Notes under the pieces: generated by a model
Told to the model about the DNA's origin: nothing
The model's input: only the letters and a program-made list of their open reading frames with translations
Database searches by the model: none
Made by a program: the position numbers and the translations under genes
In this document: in pieces, positions 21,801 to 36,800 of the stretch
How the letters are laid out: every line of letters begins with the position of its first letter
How positions within the stretch are numbered: position 1 is the stretch's first letter
Origin: Cyrtodaria siliqua
Taxonomy: Eukaryota; Mollusca; Bivalvia; Adapedonta; Hiatellidae
Assembly: GCA_037043455.1 (NCBI GenBank)
Contig: JAWPHD010001277.1
Coordinates: forward strand, 248,001-312,000
Reading direction: 5' to 3'
DNA: 64,000 nt

Positions 21801-24800
21801 AGCATTATGAGTGCAGACATGACCCTGATATGTGTAGGAATTTTTTAATTTTTATTTATTGACTTTTGAAATATTGCTAAAATTGCATTTTTAGCATGTT
21901 TTAAGGGGTGGGGTAATCTTAAAGAAATGGGACTAAAGTTGTACAGAAAATGCTTTTTGATACTTTTATTTGGTATGGAAACATGGGTAATTTTATTGTC
22001 TTCTAAGAAATGTATGACACAATGATGATGTGATTTATTTTTGCTCAAGGATTCAGGCTAAGAGCTTGTCATGTGTTTGATGATTGAGAAATGTACATTA
22101 AACTGTGGAGTGCCCCCTTAAGTGCAGACAAGACTATGTCTACAGACAGACTGAATCCAGAGCACAATCTGCAAACAATTTCAACTTGCTAGTCACATGA
22201 TTTTGTGACAGCAGACGAACAGCTACTTACCTGCTAGATGTTACCTTGGGACTGCTGGTACCCGCCATGTTGGTCACCTTGGTCACCTGATCAACAAGGG
22301 TCTGTAAAAGGTTAGAAGATCGCGTTAGTTATTTTGGTCATATGTTCTGCGGTTTGCCATTTTCAAGTCAGAACACATCCTACCTATTATTAGTTATGGG
22401 GTTTGTTACTGACCCCCTACAGAAATATCTGGGGTCAGTCAGATTTATAGGGGGCGAGTCAATAGCCGAGTCCCCCTATATATCTGACTGACCCCACATA
22501 TTTCTGTAGGGGGTCAGTAACAAACCCAATAACTGATTTATTGCACCGAGCACCTTTTTTAAGTCAAAAAACGATATTTAACCGTTTTTAATGGAGCGTC
22601 AACATCATTGAGACGTTCGCACAGTTTGACGTCATGACGTTGACATCACGACCTGTACAGTTTAAAATCGTGACCCTCTATGAAATCTACCGACCCACTA
22701 TAGAATAATAGAGGGTCACCATGTGACCGCTCAAATCCAATGAAATTCCTAGGATTTTGTGCGAGGTGCAATAAAATGTAATGTAATTCATTCCACACAG
22801 TATAATGCCATTTTGATTTCATTATTACACTATATAGAGAATATTATGTCAGTGCCTTTTACTATCAAGTTTATTAGGCAAAGCTTAGAAAAACGAAGAA
22901 TGGCGAGGCTCTGCCGAGCTATGCCGGGCCTAATAAATTTGATAGTAAAAGGCACTGACATAATATTTATGTAGATTGTCCATGTTTCTGTATGAGTATC
23001 TATTAAGCAGAATGTTACGAATCGAGAGCGCCACCACGTTGTTTTTTGATTGTTTTATGACGTCAGATAACGCTACATACAGTAGGATTCCACATTGATT
23101 TGCTTTATTGGTCAGTGCCTAATAAAGAAAATTTATTAATTCACCCCTTTATTAGGCAGAAAAGTGCATATCTGCATGATAAATAGAGATTCATGACTTA
23201 CCTTATAAAGAGGTGATGTAATAAAGTTAGAAATCTGGTGATAAGGCTCGGCATGAAAATGAAAACTTGATAGTTAAAGGCTCTGAGTCTGAGCTGGCAT
23301 AGTAATCTCTATATATTTATTTTACGACACTACTTTCCATATAAGCTACCTACCCTGCAAGTTCATCGCAATATCTCATTCATAACAAAAGTTAGTGAGT
23401 AAACACCGTTTTTCTATTTTTAGTAACAGCGACCTTGACCCCAGTGACCCCAAATGCAATCCCAATCTTCCTTTCCATATAAGCTACCTAGCCTGCAAGT
23501 TTCATCACAATACCTCATGCCTAACAAAAGCTAGCCTGCAAGTTTCATCACAATACCTCATGCTTAACGAAAGTCATTGATCGGACAACATTTCGTCTAC
23601 GGACGGACAGACAGACGGACAAGCCGAATCCTGTATACCCCACCTACAAACTTCGTTTGCGGGGAATATAATAAGTTGATATTGGATAGGGAGCAGCCTT
23701 GTTAAGATATGTTTGGAAGTAGATAGGGAACATTTTTGAATAACAGTACAAATTTGTGGAAAAGTGTTTTATGTAATAAGAAAAGACAAAGCAATAATAT
23801 GTCCATTTGACACGGATGCACCGCTGTAACGCTGTCAGTCACATAAACAAATCTTCAGAGTTAATTAACTTAAATTTGAACAAGCAGTTTTAGAGGTACA
23901 ACAAATTTAAACTTAAAATTGCAAAGGGCCATAACTCCATCAAATATCATCGAACTTGAACACAAACATGACATGCACAACTAGGCATCATACCTATGCT
24001 TCCTGCCAAATTTTGTAAAAATCCAAAAAGCAGTGTAAGAGCAGCAGTGGCGACAATAATTTAAAGAGAAAACTACAAAGGGCCATAACTCCATCATAAA
24101 TCATTGAACCAGAACATAAATGCGACACACAGAACTTGACATTGTACTGATGCCTCCTGTAAATTTTCGGCGAAATCCAACAAGACATTTTGCCAGAGGA
24201 ATGGCAACAACAAATTTAAAGTGAAAATGCCAAAGGGCCATAACTCCACCAAATAATCGAACTGTAACACCAACGCGATAGGCAAAACTAGACATTAAAC
24301 CGACGCTTCATGTAATTTTCGGCAAATCCAACAAGCGCTTTAGGAAGAGTAGCGGTGACAACATTTGTGACAGACAGACGGACGGACACAGCAAAAACAA
24401 TATGTCTTGCGGTGGAGACATAATGACATTACTCAAGGTTTCTAGATTATAAAGATCAAAAATACAATAGTGAATACTTCTCATTTAATAATATATAGCG
24501 GATCTTCCATGAGTGCTTGTTTAATATTGAATTTATTCATAATTTTGCATTGCAGAGATGTTGAGATTTTATTTTATTTTCAGTACATTTGAGTTACTCG
24601 GTTTTTATCCTTAGTAAATTAAAAATCTTTATCAGAGTAAAAAGACGATAATTTTCAAGATTTTGATCTTAAAAATTACATATGTTGAATCAATTTGCAT
24701 GAATGTGCAGGAAATCTGCAGGGTTTTAAAAGAATCACACTGTAAATACCTTAATTTTAACATTCAACTTGGTTAAACATCAAGCATAAAGACTGAGTTT

Positions 24801-27800
24801 ATCACCTACCAGAATGTATTAGTATACGTCTTATTTCTGGTCACTGATTGGTCAGTTTTTTTTGATGATGCTCTATCATAATTATGAATTAAACGAGTTG
24901 GATAAAATTGTATGATGCAAGCCTATGCAAAATAATTATATTGGTTTGGAAAACATTGCTATTTGTTTTACCATCCAGCTTACAATAGCTATCCCTGGCG
25001 CATAACCATAGTTAGAAAATACATTTTTCAGGTTGTTTATCTGATATGTTCAATGTAATTTCTTTTGTTGGTTTGGCGCCATATAATCTTTTTGTGTTAG
25101 TGCACCTCAAAACCTCAATTCAACTCAAATCCTTTGGTGGTTTATGGCTCATTTTATATTTTAAATTTGTTTCCAAAGTTATGGTTTTCAGTTGAAATAA
25201 TGAAATAATGGTGAAAATCTAGCACATTGGCTCATGTCATCTCTAACTTATGGCAGACAAAATTAAATTAATTAATCTTTGAGAAAAACAGCGCAATTTT
25301 AAATATAGGTTTACGGTAAGTCACAAAATATACCAAGGAACAAAATGGAACTTAACCAACATAAACAAGAAGTTATACCAAATATATTACCATGATAAAA
25401 TCCTAGAAAGAAATGAATAAAATATAACTAAAGGCATTTATGTATATGGGCCATCTTTGTAATTTTCAAGCTGGTAGCAAGGGACTGAAAATAGGCATCC
25501 CCAACCGCTTTTATCTTAGAAATCAAGCAGGTGATAAGGAAGAGATTTTAGACAATACCGGGTTGTTGTTGAGTTATCGCAAAGTCATGCAATTTTTAGT
25601 GATTTTTTAAAATTTTTGCTACCATGGCAACCACATTTCCTAGGTAAATCTACCCAAAAGGGGAGGTGCTCAACTACACCATGACACAACCATTCCTGGG
25701 AAGTTTAGAGTTTGTAGTGCCAGGTGTTCTTGAGTTACCGCGAAGACAAGCAATTTTTAGTGATTTTTTACGTTTTGCTACCATGGCAACCACATTTCTT
25801 AGGTAAATCTACCCAAAAGGGGAGGTGCACAACAAGATCATGACACAAACATTCCTGAAAAGTTTCGAGTTTGAAGTGCCAGGTGTTCTTGAGTAAGTGC
25901 GAAAACAAGCTATTTTTAGTGATATTGTACATGTTTTGCTATCATCGCAACCACATTTCTTATGTGAATCTATCCAAAATGGGAGGTGCACAGCTACACC
26001 ATGATGAAAACATTCCTGCCAAGTTTCGAGTTTGTAGGAGGGCATAATAAATGTCTTAAAATTTTGATGTGAAAAAATTCTAAGTAAAACATAGGTCCAT
26101 AATTCTGTAATTTTGTTTTGCAGAATCGATAACTGTTGATGCAGACACATATCATCATGTGTGAACTGTATGTCAAGTGTAATCACAATCCACGAAAACA
26201 TCTGAAGTGAAAACCGCATGAAGTTCATTATAGAGTGGAAAACTCTAAGTCAAACAAAGGGCCATAATAAATTAGGCATCAACAATGTATGATGTAGAGG
26301 GACATAAGGTCATCAGTTGTTATGTGTATATGAAGTTTGGGAAAAATCAATTAGACTAGACGGGTGTTCCGCGGATTCGTCAGTATAACAAGGCTTTTTG
26401 GACCCAGATAAATGACCTTCAGTGTGACCTTGACATTTATATTTTAGTATGGCCATGTCGATGTTGTCATGATAAGTATATATTGAAAGTTTGATGAAGA
26501 AATATCAAGAAATGAGAAAGTTATAGCCAATGTTAAGTTTTTGTGGAAAAAAAAGAAGACTATTTAACCCATATAATGACCTTTCGTGTGACTGTGACCT
26601 TTATATTTTAGTAAGGTCATGTCGATGTTGTGTATATGAGTATATATTGAAAGTTGGATGAAGAAACATGAAGAAATGATAAAGTTATAGACAACGTTAA
26701 GTTATGGTGACGGACGGACAACAAAGTGATCCCTAAAAGGCGACACAAAAATGTGTTACAGGACCCTATACAATATTAACTGGTTAAATTCAAATCAAAG
26801 CCATATTTCTGTAATAAATTAAGCGATCAACAATAAGTGATGTAGAGGGACATTAGGTCATGAGTTGTTATGTGTGCATGATGTTTGGGAACAATTAATT
26901 CGAAATGTTTGAGAACAACAGGACATTACCTTATACAGTATTAGACTGGAAATTTCAAAGTCAAACAAAGGGTCCTAATTCTGTAATAAAGCAGCCAATC
27001 AACAATAGGTGATGTAGAGATACATAAGGTCATCAGTTGTTATGAGTATGTTAGAAATGCAAGTTTTAAAAAAATGTGTTATGCGATGGAATGTGACAGG
27101 ACACGACAGGGCAAAAATGTGTTACACGACGGGAAGTTATGGAAAACTTGATTCATATATAGCCCCCACTTCATTTTATAATTAATACCTTGTCATGATT
27201 ACTGCCGGTAAGTTTTAATGTATCTGCCATCCGCAACATGGCGTTACTCTGCTCCACAATCTCTTTCTTCTGCTTTTCCAATTCTAGTATTGTCTTTTCT
27301 TGTACCACCATCTTTTGCTGGTACACCTGCAACGACTTCTTCGCCCTCTCCAAGTCGGCCACAGTTGGTTTCCGGTCCTTAACCTGGTCCTGACTGGATG
27401 TAACCTCCTAAAAATAGTTTATCGGTATATGGTAAGTATATCATGGTAGGAGCTGACAAAGATATAATTCTAACCTCATTAGCATAATAAGACGTGACAT
27501 CGAACATTTTACACATGCATGAACTTTTCACGCGACACGACGGGACGTTACGGACAATGTGATTCCTGTATAGCCCCCACTTCACTTTATGAAAACGGGG
27601 GTATAAACGTATGATCCTCAAGGTTGGATTGTGGTCCTTACCCCAGTCATGGTTGGATGTTAGTATAGTCAGTGAGTATGTTATGGTATAATTGGATGTT
27701 TGAATGACAGTTAGATTGTGGTCCTGACCCCAGTCATGGATGGATGTTAGTATAGTTGGTGAGTATGTTATGGTATAATTGGATGATGAATGCCAGTTGG

Positions 27801-30800
27801 ATTGTGGTCCTGACCCCAGTCATGGCTGGATGTTAGTATAGTCGGTGAGTATGTTATGGTATAATTGGATGATGAATGACAGTTAGATTGTGGTCCTGAC
27901 CCCAGTCATGGCTGGATGTTAGTATAATCGGTGAGTATGTTATGGTATAATTGGATGATGAATGACAGTTAGATTGTGGTCCTTACCCCAGTCATGGCTG
28001 GATGTTAGTATAGTCGGTGAGTATGTTATGGTATAATTGGATGATGAATGACAGTTAGATTGTGGTCCTGACCCCAGTCATGGCTGGATGTTAGTATAGT
28101 CGGTGAGTATGTTATGGTATAATTGGATGATGAATGACAGTTGGATTGTGGTCCTGACCCCAGTCATGGCTGGATGTTAGTATAGTCGGTGAGTATGTTA
28201 TGGTATAATTGGATGATGAATGACAGTTGAATTGTGGTCCTGACCCCAGTCATGGCTGGATGTTAGTATAGTCGGTGAGTATGTTATGGTATAATTGGAT
28301 GATGAATGACAGTTGGATTGTGGTCCTTACCCCAGTCATGGCTGGATGTTAGTATAGTCAGTGAGTATGTTATGGTATAATTGGATGATGAATGACAGTT
28401 AGATTGTGGTCCTGACCCCAGTCATGGCTGGATGTTAGTATAGTCGGTGAGTATGTTATGGAATAATTGGATGATGAATGACAGTTAGATTGTGGTCCTG
28501 ACCCCAGTCATAGCTGGATGTTAGTATAGTCGGTGAGTATGTTATGGAATAATTGGATGATGAATGACAGTTAGATTATGTTTGTGCTAAAATGCTTTAA
28601 AGAGTTTTTTAATAGTAAACTGCCTTTGCATCAGAGCATGTTAAACTTGAGGGCCTTTGGACGCTCTACTGGCTAAAGATAAAGTTTCTGTATATTTGGC
28701 CATAACTCTGTCAAAATCAGATATGCGCAACTAGTCTTGGTACTGATCATCCCTGCCAAGTGTCGCTGAAATCCGGCCAGAGGTTCAGGAAAACTAGTCT
28801 GTACAAAGTTAGTATATTAACACCTTTAAAGGGCCATAAAATTCATTCAACTGGAACATGGTAATGACATGCACAACTAGGCTTGGTACTCATCATCCCT
28901 GCCAAGATTCACTGAAATCCGACCAAGGAATCAGTCAGGACAAATATTGTGTATTAAAACCTTAAAAGGGCCATAACTCTGCCAGACATCATTCAACCGG
29001 AACATGGCGAAGACATGCGCAACTGGGCTTGGTACTCATCATCCCCACCAAGATTCATTGAAATCCGGCCATAACTCGGCTAAAAATCTTTTATTTGAGA
29101 TGCACAATTAGGCTTGGTATTGATCGCCCCTGCAAAGTTTCGTTGAATCTGAGTTGGGGAGAACTACTCTGGGCAAAGAACTAGTCCGGGCAAAGAACTA
29201 GTACCGATCATCCCTGCAACATTTCGCTGAAATCCGACAAAGGGTTCTGGAGAACTAGTCTGGACAAAGTTTATGTAGTAAAACCTTTAACTCGCCATAA
29301 CTCGCCAAAATTATTTCAACCGGAACACGGTGACGATATGCACAACTAGGCTTGGTACTGACCACCCCTGCAAAGTTTCGCTGAAATCTGGCTAGGGGTT
29401 CAGGAGAACTAGTCTGGGCAAAGAACTAGTCCGGGGCAAAATTTGTGTATTAAAACCTTTAAAGAGACATATCTCCACAAAAAATCATTCAACCAGAACA
29501 TGGTGACGATATGCACAACTAAGCCTGGTACTGATCATCCATAAAATGTTTCGCTGAAATCCGGCCAAGGGCTTAGGAAAAATAGTCCAGACAATTTTTC
29601 ACAATTAGGCTTAGCCGCTTGCTACTGATTCTCCCTGCAAAGTTTTATTGAAATCCGGCAAAATGAAGGCCCCAATCCGGCAAAATGAAGGCCCTATTGT
29701 CTTAATTTGAGGCAGAATACAGCACTAAATCAAAGGCAATAACTCCAGTGTTACTGGTCTGATCTGGCTTGTTTTCGAACTTGTCCAAGCTTTCATTGGT
29801 ACTTAAAATCTGGTAAAGTGGACAAGACAAAATATAGCAATTTTTGTTAATTCAAGGGCAATAACTCCAGTTTTACTTGTTCGATCTGGCTGGTTTTTGA
29901 ACTCGTCCAAGATTACATTGATATTAACAATCTGGTAAAGTTTGGTAAAGATCAGATGAAAAATGAAGGTGCTAGAGTGTGTACATCAAAAAAGTTTAAC
30001 ACGTTTTTCAATAATTCAAGGGTCATAACTTCGGTGTTACTGGTCTGGCAATATGGCTGGTTTTCAAACTTGACCAAGCTTTCATCAATATCAACAATCT
30101 GGCAGAGTTTGGTAAGGTAGGATTCAAAACGAATGTGCTAGAGTGTTGACATCAAAAAGTTAAGGGACGACGGACAGACGACAGACAAAAGATCATGGCT
30201 AAAAACCATTGGGATTTATTTGATAGCAAGAGTAAGGCATAGATCCTGTTTTCTATACATCCATCCACTCTTTCTGAGGTATCTCGAAATAACCATGAAC
30301 AATATGTTGATGTGTGGTTTAACAACAATTCAACAGTGAAAAGCCAAAAATAAAACTGATTTTCAAGAAAAGCAATTGTGTTACACACCTAATGTGCGAG
30401 AGCTGAAAGGCAAAATAATAAAAGACAATATTTTATCCGCAAAAGAACAAAAGACAATATTTTATCCGCAAAAGAACAAAAGACAATATTTTATCCCAAG
30501 TCTCGTAGGCCACTGGCCAATAATACAAATTATATGTTGCAAAATATACAACTACACATCAATGTGACAAAAGCAGAGAAAAGTAGAAAATGTGTAGCCC
30601 GCTATGGATTTTGAATACTAAGATATCGGCACTCACCTGTTGTAACTCCTCAGTCTGGCGATGAATTTCCATCATCTTACTTTGTAACAACTTCTCCTTC
30701 CTTTTTAACTCTAGCTCTTTTTCTCTAATTTTTCTTTCCTGCAAAATATTTTTTTTTCAATATGATACAAATGTCAGTGTAGTTAATATAAGCAACAAAA

Positions 30801-33800
30801 CTTCCGTAATTTCATGGACTCCAGCTAAATGTATGGCCCACATGGCTCAAAGTTTATAGTATCAAAATGGATTTTGGAAACTGCATTTATTAAGTTCTGT
30901 TGCATTTTCTTAGTTTCCTTGTTGTAGCAATGTTTTCTGAAAATATTTTAAAATCTTATCACAGTACTGATTGATATATATATTTATCACACATCTGAGT
31001 CATATACTTATTATCTGTGACAGCTTATAAAAATAATGCACGTTATACAAAACATTGTTGTTGGTTTGTTAAAAAGTTGGCGTAAATTGCTATTTTGTAA
31101 AGAAGTAAAACACGAACTCTTTTATACACAACGTTATGTGTGAGACGCGACATTACGACGTCATGTGTGAGACGCGACATTACGACGTCCCATATTTTAT
31201 GACGTTTTGGTGCTAAAGTGTGTTTGACGTCGTGGCGGTTCTTTGTCCATCTGAATTAATTTTTACTAATTTGATTGCAATGTTATGTGATAAAAAGGAT
31301 CTTAAACTCGATCCCATTCCATATAAAAATTATGAAACTCGCCAAAAGGCTCGTTAAAATTAAAATAATGCATAACTCGTTTCATAAATCTTATATGAAA
31401 TGGGAACTCGTTTAAGATCCTCTGTATATTATTTTTTTTGCTCAAGAAATATTGTGCTAGCGCTGATTGGCATAAAGGCAGCTATGCTAAAGCCTTTAAT
31501 ACTATGCCACCATGACTCAAATATTTGCATGGCTCCATGGACAAATTTAACTACGAATATAATACAAAAGTTGTAATATTTTATTAATTTACAAAATGAC
31601 TTTCAATTGCAACTTAGACCTCTTCTTACATTTTTCTTTCTAGTTTCTTCCAATCAGATCAAAAATTTGGCAAAAATTTAGGAAAAGGACATGGTACGAA
31701 ACCAGGCTTAACTAAGTGGGACATACACAACCAATTTAGCCATGACTCTTACCTCTTCCTGTTTTGTGAGTTTCTTTCTTTCTTCTTCTTCAAACCTAGC
31801 CTTCTTCTTTTTCATTTCTCTGAAATAGAAGTAAAATACCAAATCAATGGATTGCTTAATTATCAATATAGCCTATTTACCATTTTCAGTCTTTATAAAG
31901 GGACATGTTAACCTAATTATATTTTCAACCAATAAAAGCTCATTCCTTCATGATTTTATACAAACAAGAGACCCAAGAGGGTCTGTGGATGCTCTACTGG
32001 CTAAAGCTAAAGTTTGTGTATAAGGGTCATAACTCTGTCAAAAATCATTCAACCGGGAACATGGCGATGACATGCGCAACAAGGCTTGATACTGATCATC
32101 CTTGCAACGTTTCGCTGAAATCTGGCCAAAGGTTCAGGAGAACTAGTCTGTACAAAGTTAGTTTATTAAAACCTTTAAAGAGATCAAATTTGTGTATCAA
32201 AATCTTTAAAGGGCGATAACTCCGCAAAAAATCATTTAGTCCGATTTGGCTGGTTTTCAAACGAGTCCAAGCTTTCATTGGTATCAACAATCTGGTAAAG
32301 TTTGTAAAAGATCCGACGAAAAACGAAGGCCCTATTGTGTTATCGAGGTTAAATTATAGCATATTTCAGAAAATCAAGGGCCATAACTCGTGTTAATGGT
32401 CCAATCTGGCAGGTTTTCAAATTTTTCCGAACTTTCATTGATATCAACAATCTGGTTAAGTTTTGGAAAAGATCCAATGAACAAGAGGCCCAAGAGGGCC
32501 TGTATCGCTCTCCTGGCTATATTGAATCTCTGATGGGGAACATGACAACAATATGCGCAAATAGGCTTGGTACTGATCATTCCTGCAAAGTTACATAGAA
32601 ATCCGGCCAGTGATTCAGGAAAAATAGAAAAATAGTCCGGATAAAGTTTGTGTATAAGGGGTCATAACTCCTTAGGGGCCAAAAATCATTCAACCGGAAG
32701 AGCGATGATATGCGCAACTAGACTATGTACTGATCCTTTGAAATCCGGCGAGGGGTTCACAAGAACTAGTCTGTACAAAGGTGTATTAAAACCTTTAAAA
32801 GGCCACAACTTCACCAAAAATCAATCAACTGGAACATGACTATGATAGCCATAACAGAGTTTCGTTGAAACTCGACCAGTGGTTGTGCAGAACTAGTCCA
32901 GACAAAGTTTGTGTATTAAAACCTTTAAAGAGCCACAACTCCAACAAAAATTATTCAACCGGAACATGACAACGATATGCGAAACTAGGCTTGGCATTGA
33001 TCAGGAAAACTAGTCTGGACAAAGTTTGTATATAAGGGGTAATAACTGTGTCAAAAATCATTCAACAAAAACACGGTGATATGTGAAACTAGGCATCCCT
33101 GCCAAGTTTCGTTAAAATCCAGTCAGGCATTCAGGAGAATTAGTCTGTACAAAGTCAGTTTATTAAAACCTTTAAAGGGCCATAACTCTTCCAAAAATCA
33201 TTCAACCGGAACACGGCGAAGATATGCGCAACAAGGCTTGGTACACATCATCCCCGCAAAAATTCGATGAAATTCGGCCAAGAGTTCAGAAGAGATTAGT
33301 CTGGATAATGTTTGTGTATCAAAACCTTTAAAGGGCTACAACTCTGCAAAAAATTATTCAACCGGAATGCACAACTAGGCCTAGTACTGATCATCCCTGC
33401 AAAGTTTCACTGAAATCCGTCCAGGGATTCAGAAGAACTAGTCTGGACAAAATTTGTGTATTAAAACTTTTAAAGGACCATTAATCCCCCAAAAATCTTT
33501 CAACCGAAATAAGGCGATGACATGCATAATTAGGCTGGGTACTGATCATCCCTGCAAAGTTTCGTTGAAATCCGGCCAGGGGTTCAGGAGAACTTGACCA
33601 GACAAAGTTTATGTATTAAAACCTTTAAAGGACTCTAACTCAACCAACAGCTCGACTATTCGATTTTTCAGAGAATAATAAATTATATAGCCAGTATATA
33701 CCATCAGAAAACAAGGCTAAAATATTGTGTGGGTGGGGTGGGGTTGGGGGGCTGGGCGTGTATAGAAACTCGGGCTGATATCAAATTAATGTTAGAATCT

Positions 33801-36800
33801 CATACAATTTATAGTAAATTTTGGGGCAGGGTGTTAAATTATATATTTATTTTTTTATCAGTTTTAACATAGCTATATGTGTATGAATTTAGTTATATGT
33901 GTAAGAATTGACTAAAACAACACAGAAATATGTAAAAAACAAACATAAAAACACACACAACAATAACGGGTTTCGAGTGCAGGGGGGTTGGGTGGGGTGG
34001 GGTGGGGGTGGTGCAAGGAGAAAAGTATGGGTGAAGTATGAATAAGAAGCATAATGCTATAAGAAATCCAAACCAAAACTCAAAACTAAAACTGTCGCCA
34101 GAGGCGGACAAATACCACCCGCTGGCAACTTGTTGCAGGGAGGGTAAACATACAAGACTTTGTTCCTATAAGATACATAGACATATACTATAGAGTAAAA
34201 GCCCGGACAAGAATTTTCTATTTGACTACCAAGTATGAAATGCATTAACAATACAAAAGGCCATAACTGAGTGGAAAATTATCAAACCAGAACGTCACGA
34301 TAATATGCACATCGCCACTTGATATTGATGCTATGTAGCAAGTTACATGAAATTATAAAATGGGGTTTTAGAGAAATAGCCCGAACAAGAATTTTCTATT
34401 TGACTACCAAGTATGAAATGCATTAAAAATACAAAGGGCCATAACTCAGTGGAAAATTACCGAACCGGAACGTCATGATAAAAAGCGCATGCTCACTCAA
34501 TATTGATACTTCATAGCAAGTTTCGCAAAATTCTAAGAAGGAGCTATTGAGAAATTGTACGGACAAGAATTGCGTCTACAGACAGATATTAGAACTACAA
34601 AGGGCCATAACTCAGTGGAAAATTATTGAAAAGGAACTTCATGAGAGTATGCACATCTCCACTTGATATTGATACTTTCTAGCAAATTTCGCTAAATTCT
34701 AACAAGGAGTTTTAAAGAAATAGCCCTGACAAGGAATTCGTATTATATATATATATTAGAAATACAAAGGGCTATAACTCAGTGAAAAATTATCGAACCG
34801 GACCGTCATGATAAAATGCGTATGTCCACTCTATATTGATACTTCCTAGCAAGTTTCGCAAAATTCTAGGAGTTATTGAGAAGTAGTCCGGACAAGATTT
34901 GCCTCGACAGACAGATATTACAACTACAAAGGGCCATAACTCAGTGGAAAATTATTGAACTGGAACATCCTGACAGTATGCACATCTCCACTTTATATTG
35001 ATACTTCCTAGCAAGTTTCGTTAAAATCTAACAAGGAGTTTTAGAGAAATAGCCCGGACAAGGATTTCGTATTATATATATATATATATATATATTAGAA
35101 ATACAAAGGGCCATAACTCTGTGGAAAATTATCAAACTGGAACGTCATGATAATATGCGCATGTCCACTCTGTATTGATACTTCCTAGCAAGTTTCGCGA
35201 AATTCTAAGAAGAAGTTATTGAGAAATAGTCTGGACAAGAATTGCTTCTACTGACAGATATTAGAACTACTTAGGGCCACAACTCAGTGGAAAATTATCG
35301 AACCGGAACTTCATCATAGAATGTGCATGTCCACTCGATATTGATACTTCCTAGCAAGTTTCGCGAAATTCTAAGGAGCAGTTACTGAGAAATAGCCCGG
35401 ACAAGAAATGCGTTTACGGACAGACGGACGGACAAGGTGATTCCAGTATACTCCCCCACCCCACTTTGCGGGGGGTATAATTATAGATATATACAACAGC
35501 TTACAGGCAAACCTTGATCTGCCTTTATTGCACATTTAATAGGCCAACACAATTTGGGTTCCATGGGAGCCCAGAAATTGTAAAAGACAAAATTACTTAT
35601 GCAACCCTTTACAACATACTATAAGGAAACCAATTCCCAAATTGAGTTGAGCTAGGACAAGAAATGTAAGAGATATAGACCTGTAAATACAGCTTAGACA
35701 TACAATTTGATGTGAAATGAGACACATTTTAAGGGCTATCAGAATTTGGGTTTCATGGGAGCCCAGGGGTTATACGAACCAAAATTACTTAAGCAGCCCT
35801 TAAGATAATGCTATAAAAAAGCTCCTGGCTAAATTTGGTTGTGCTAGGATAAGAAATGTAAGAGATATAGATTTGTAAACACAGCTTACATGCAAACCTT
35901 CATGTGGGATGCCAACGCCGGGGTGATTACATAAGGTCTCTTATTCTTCAAATAGTCAAGCTAAAATCATTCAACCGGAACATGGTGAAGATATGCACCA
36001 CTAGGCCTGGTACTGATTATCCCTGCCAAGTTTCGTTGAAATCCGGCCAGGTGTTCAGGAAAAATAGTCCAGTCAAAGGTGTATTAAAACCTTTACAGGG
36101 TCATGACTCTGCTAAAAATCATTCAACCGGAGCACGGTGATGACTTGCAGAACTAGATTTGGTACTGATCATCCCTGCAGTTTCATTAAAATCCAGCCAA
36201 ATAAAGACCCTTAATGAGGCAAAATACAGCATTTTTAACTAAATCAAGGGCCGTAACTCCACTGTTACTATTCCAATCTGGCTGGTTTTCGAACTTGTCG
36301 GAGCGTTCATCAATATTAACAATCTGGTAAAGTTTGGATGAAAAAATGAATGCCCTATCGTCTTAACATCAGCATTTTTCACTAAATCAAGGGCCATAAC
36401 TCCGCTGCTACTGGTTTCGATCTGGCTGGTTTTCGAATTTGTCCGAGCTTTCATTGATGTTAACAATCTGGTAAAGTTTGGTAAAGATCGGATGAAAAAT
36501 GAAGTCCCTATCGTCTTAACCTTTGGCCAGTAGAGCTAAAATTGCCCTATCGTGTTAACGAGGCCAAATTATAGCATATTTCAGAAAATCAAGGGCCATA
36601 ACTCTGGTGTAAATGGTCCAATCTGGCTGACTTGGAACTCGTCCAAGCTTTCATTGATATCAACAATCTGGTAAAGTTTGAAAAAGATCGGATGAAAAAC
36701 GAAGGCCCTATCGTGTTAAAGAGGCAAAAGATAACGGACGGACGATGGATAACTCGCCACCCTTCGGCCAGTAGAGCTAAAAAGGTAAACCGGCACATAG

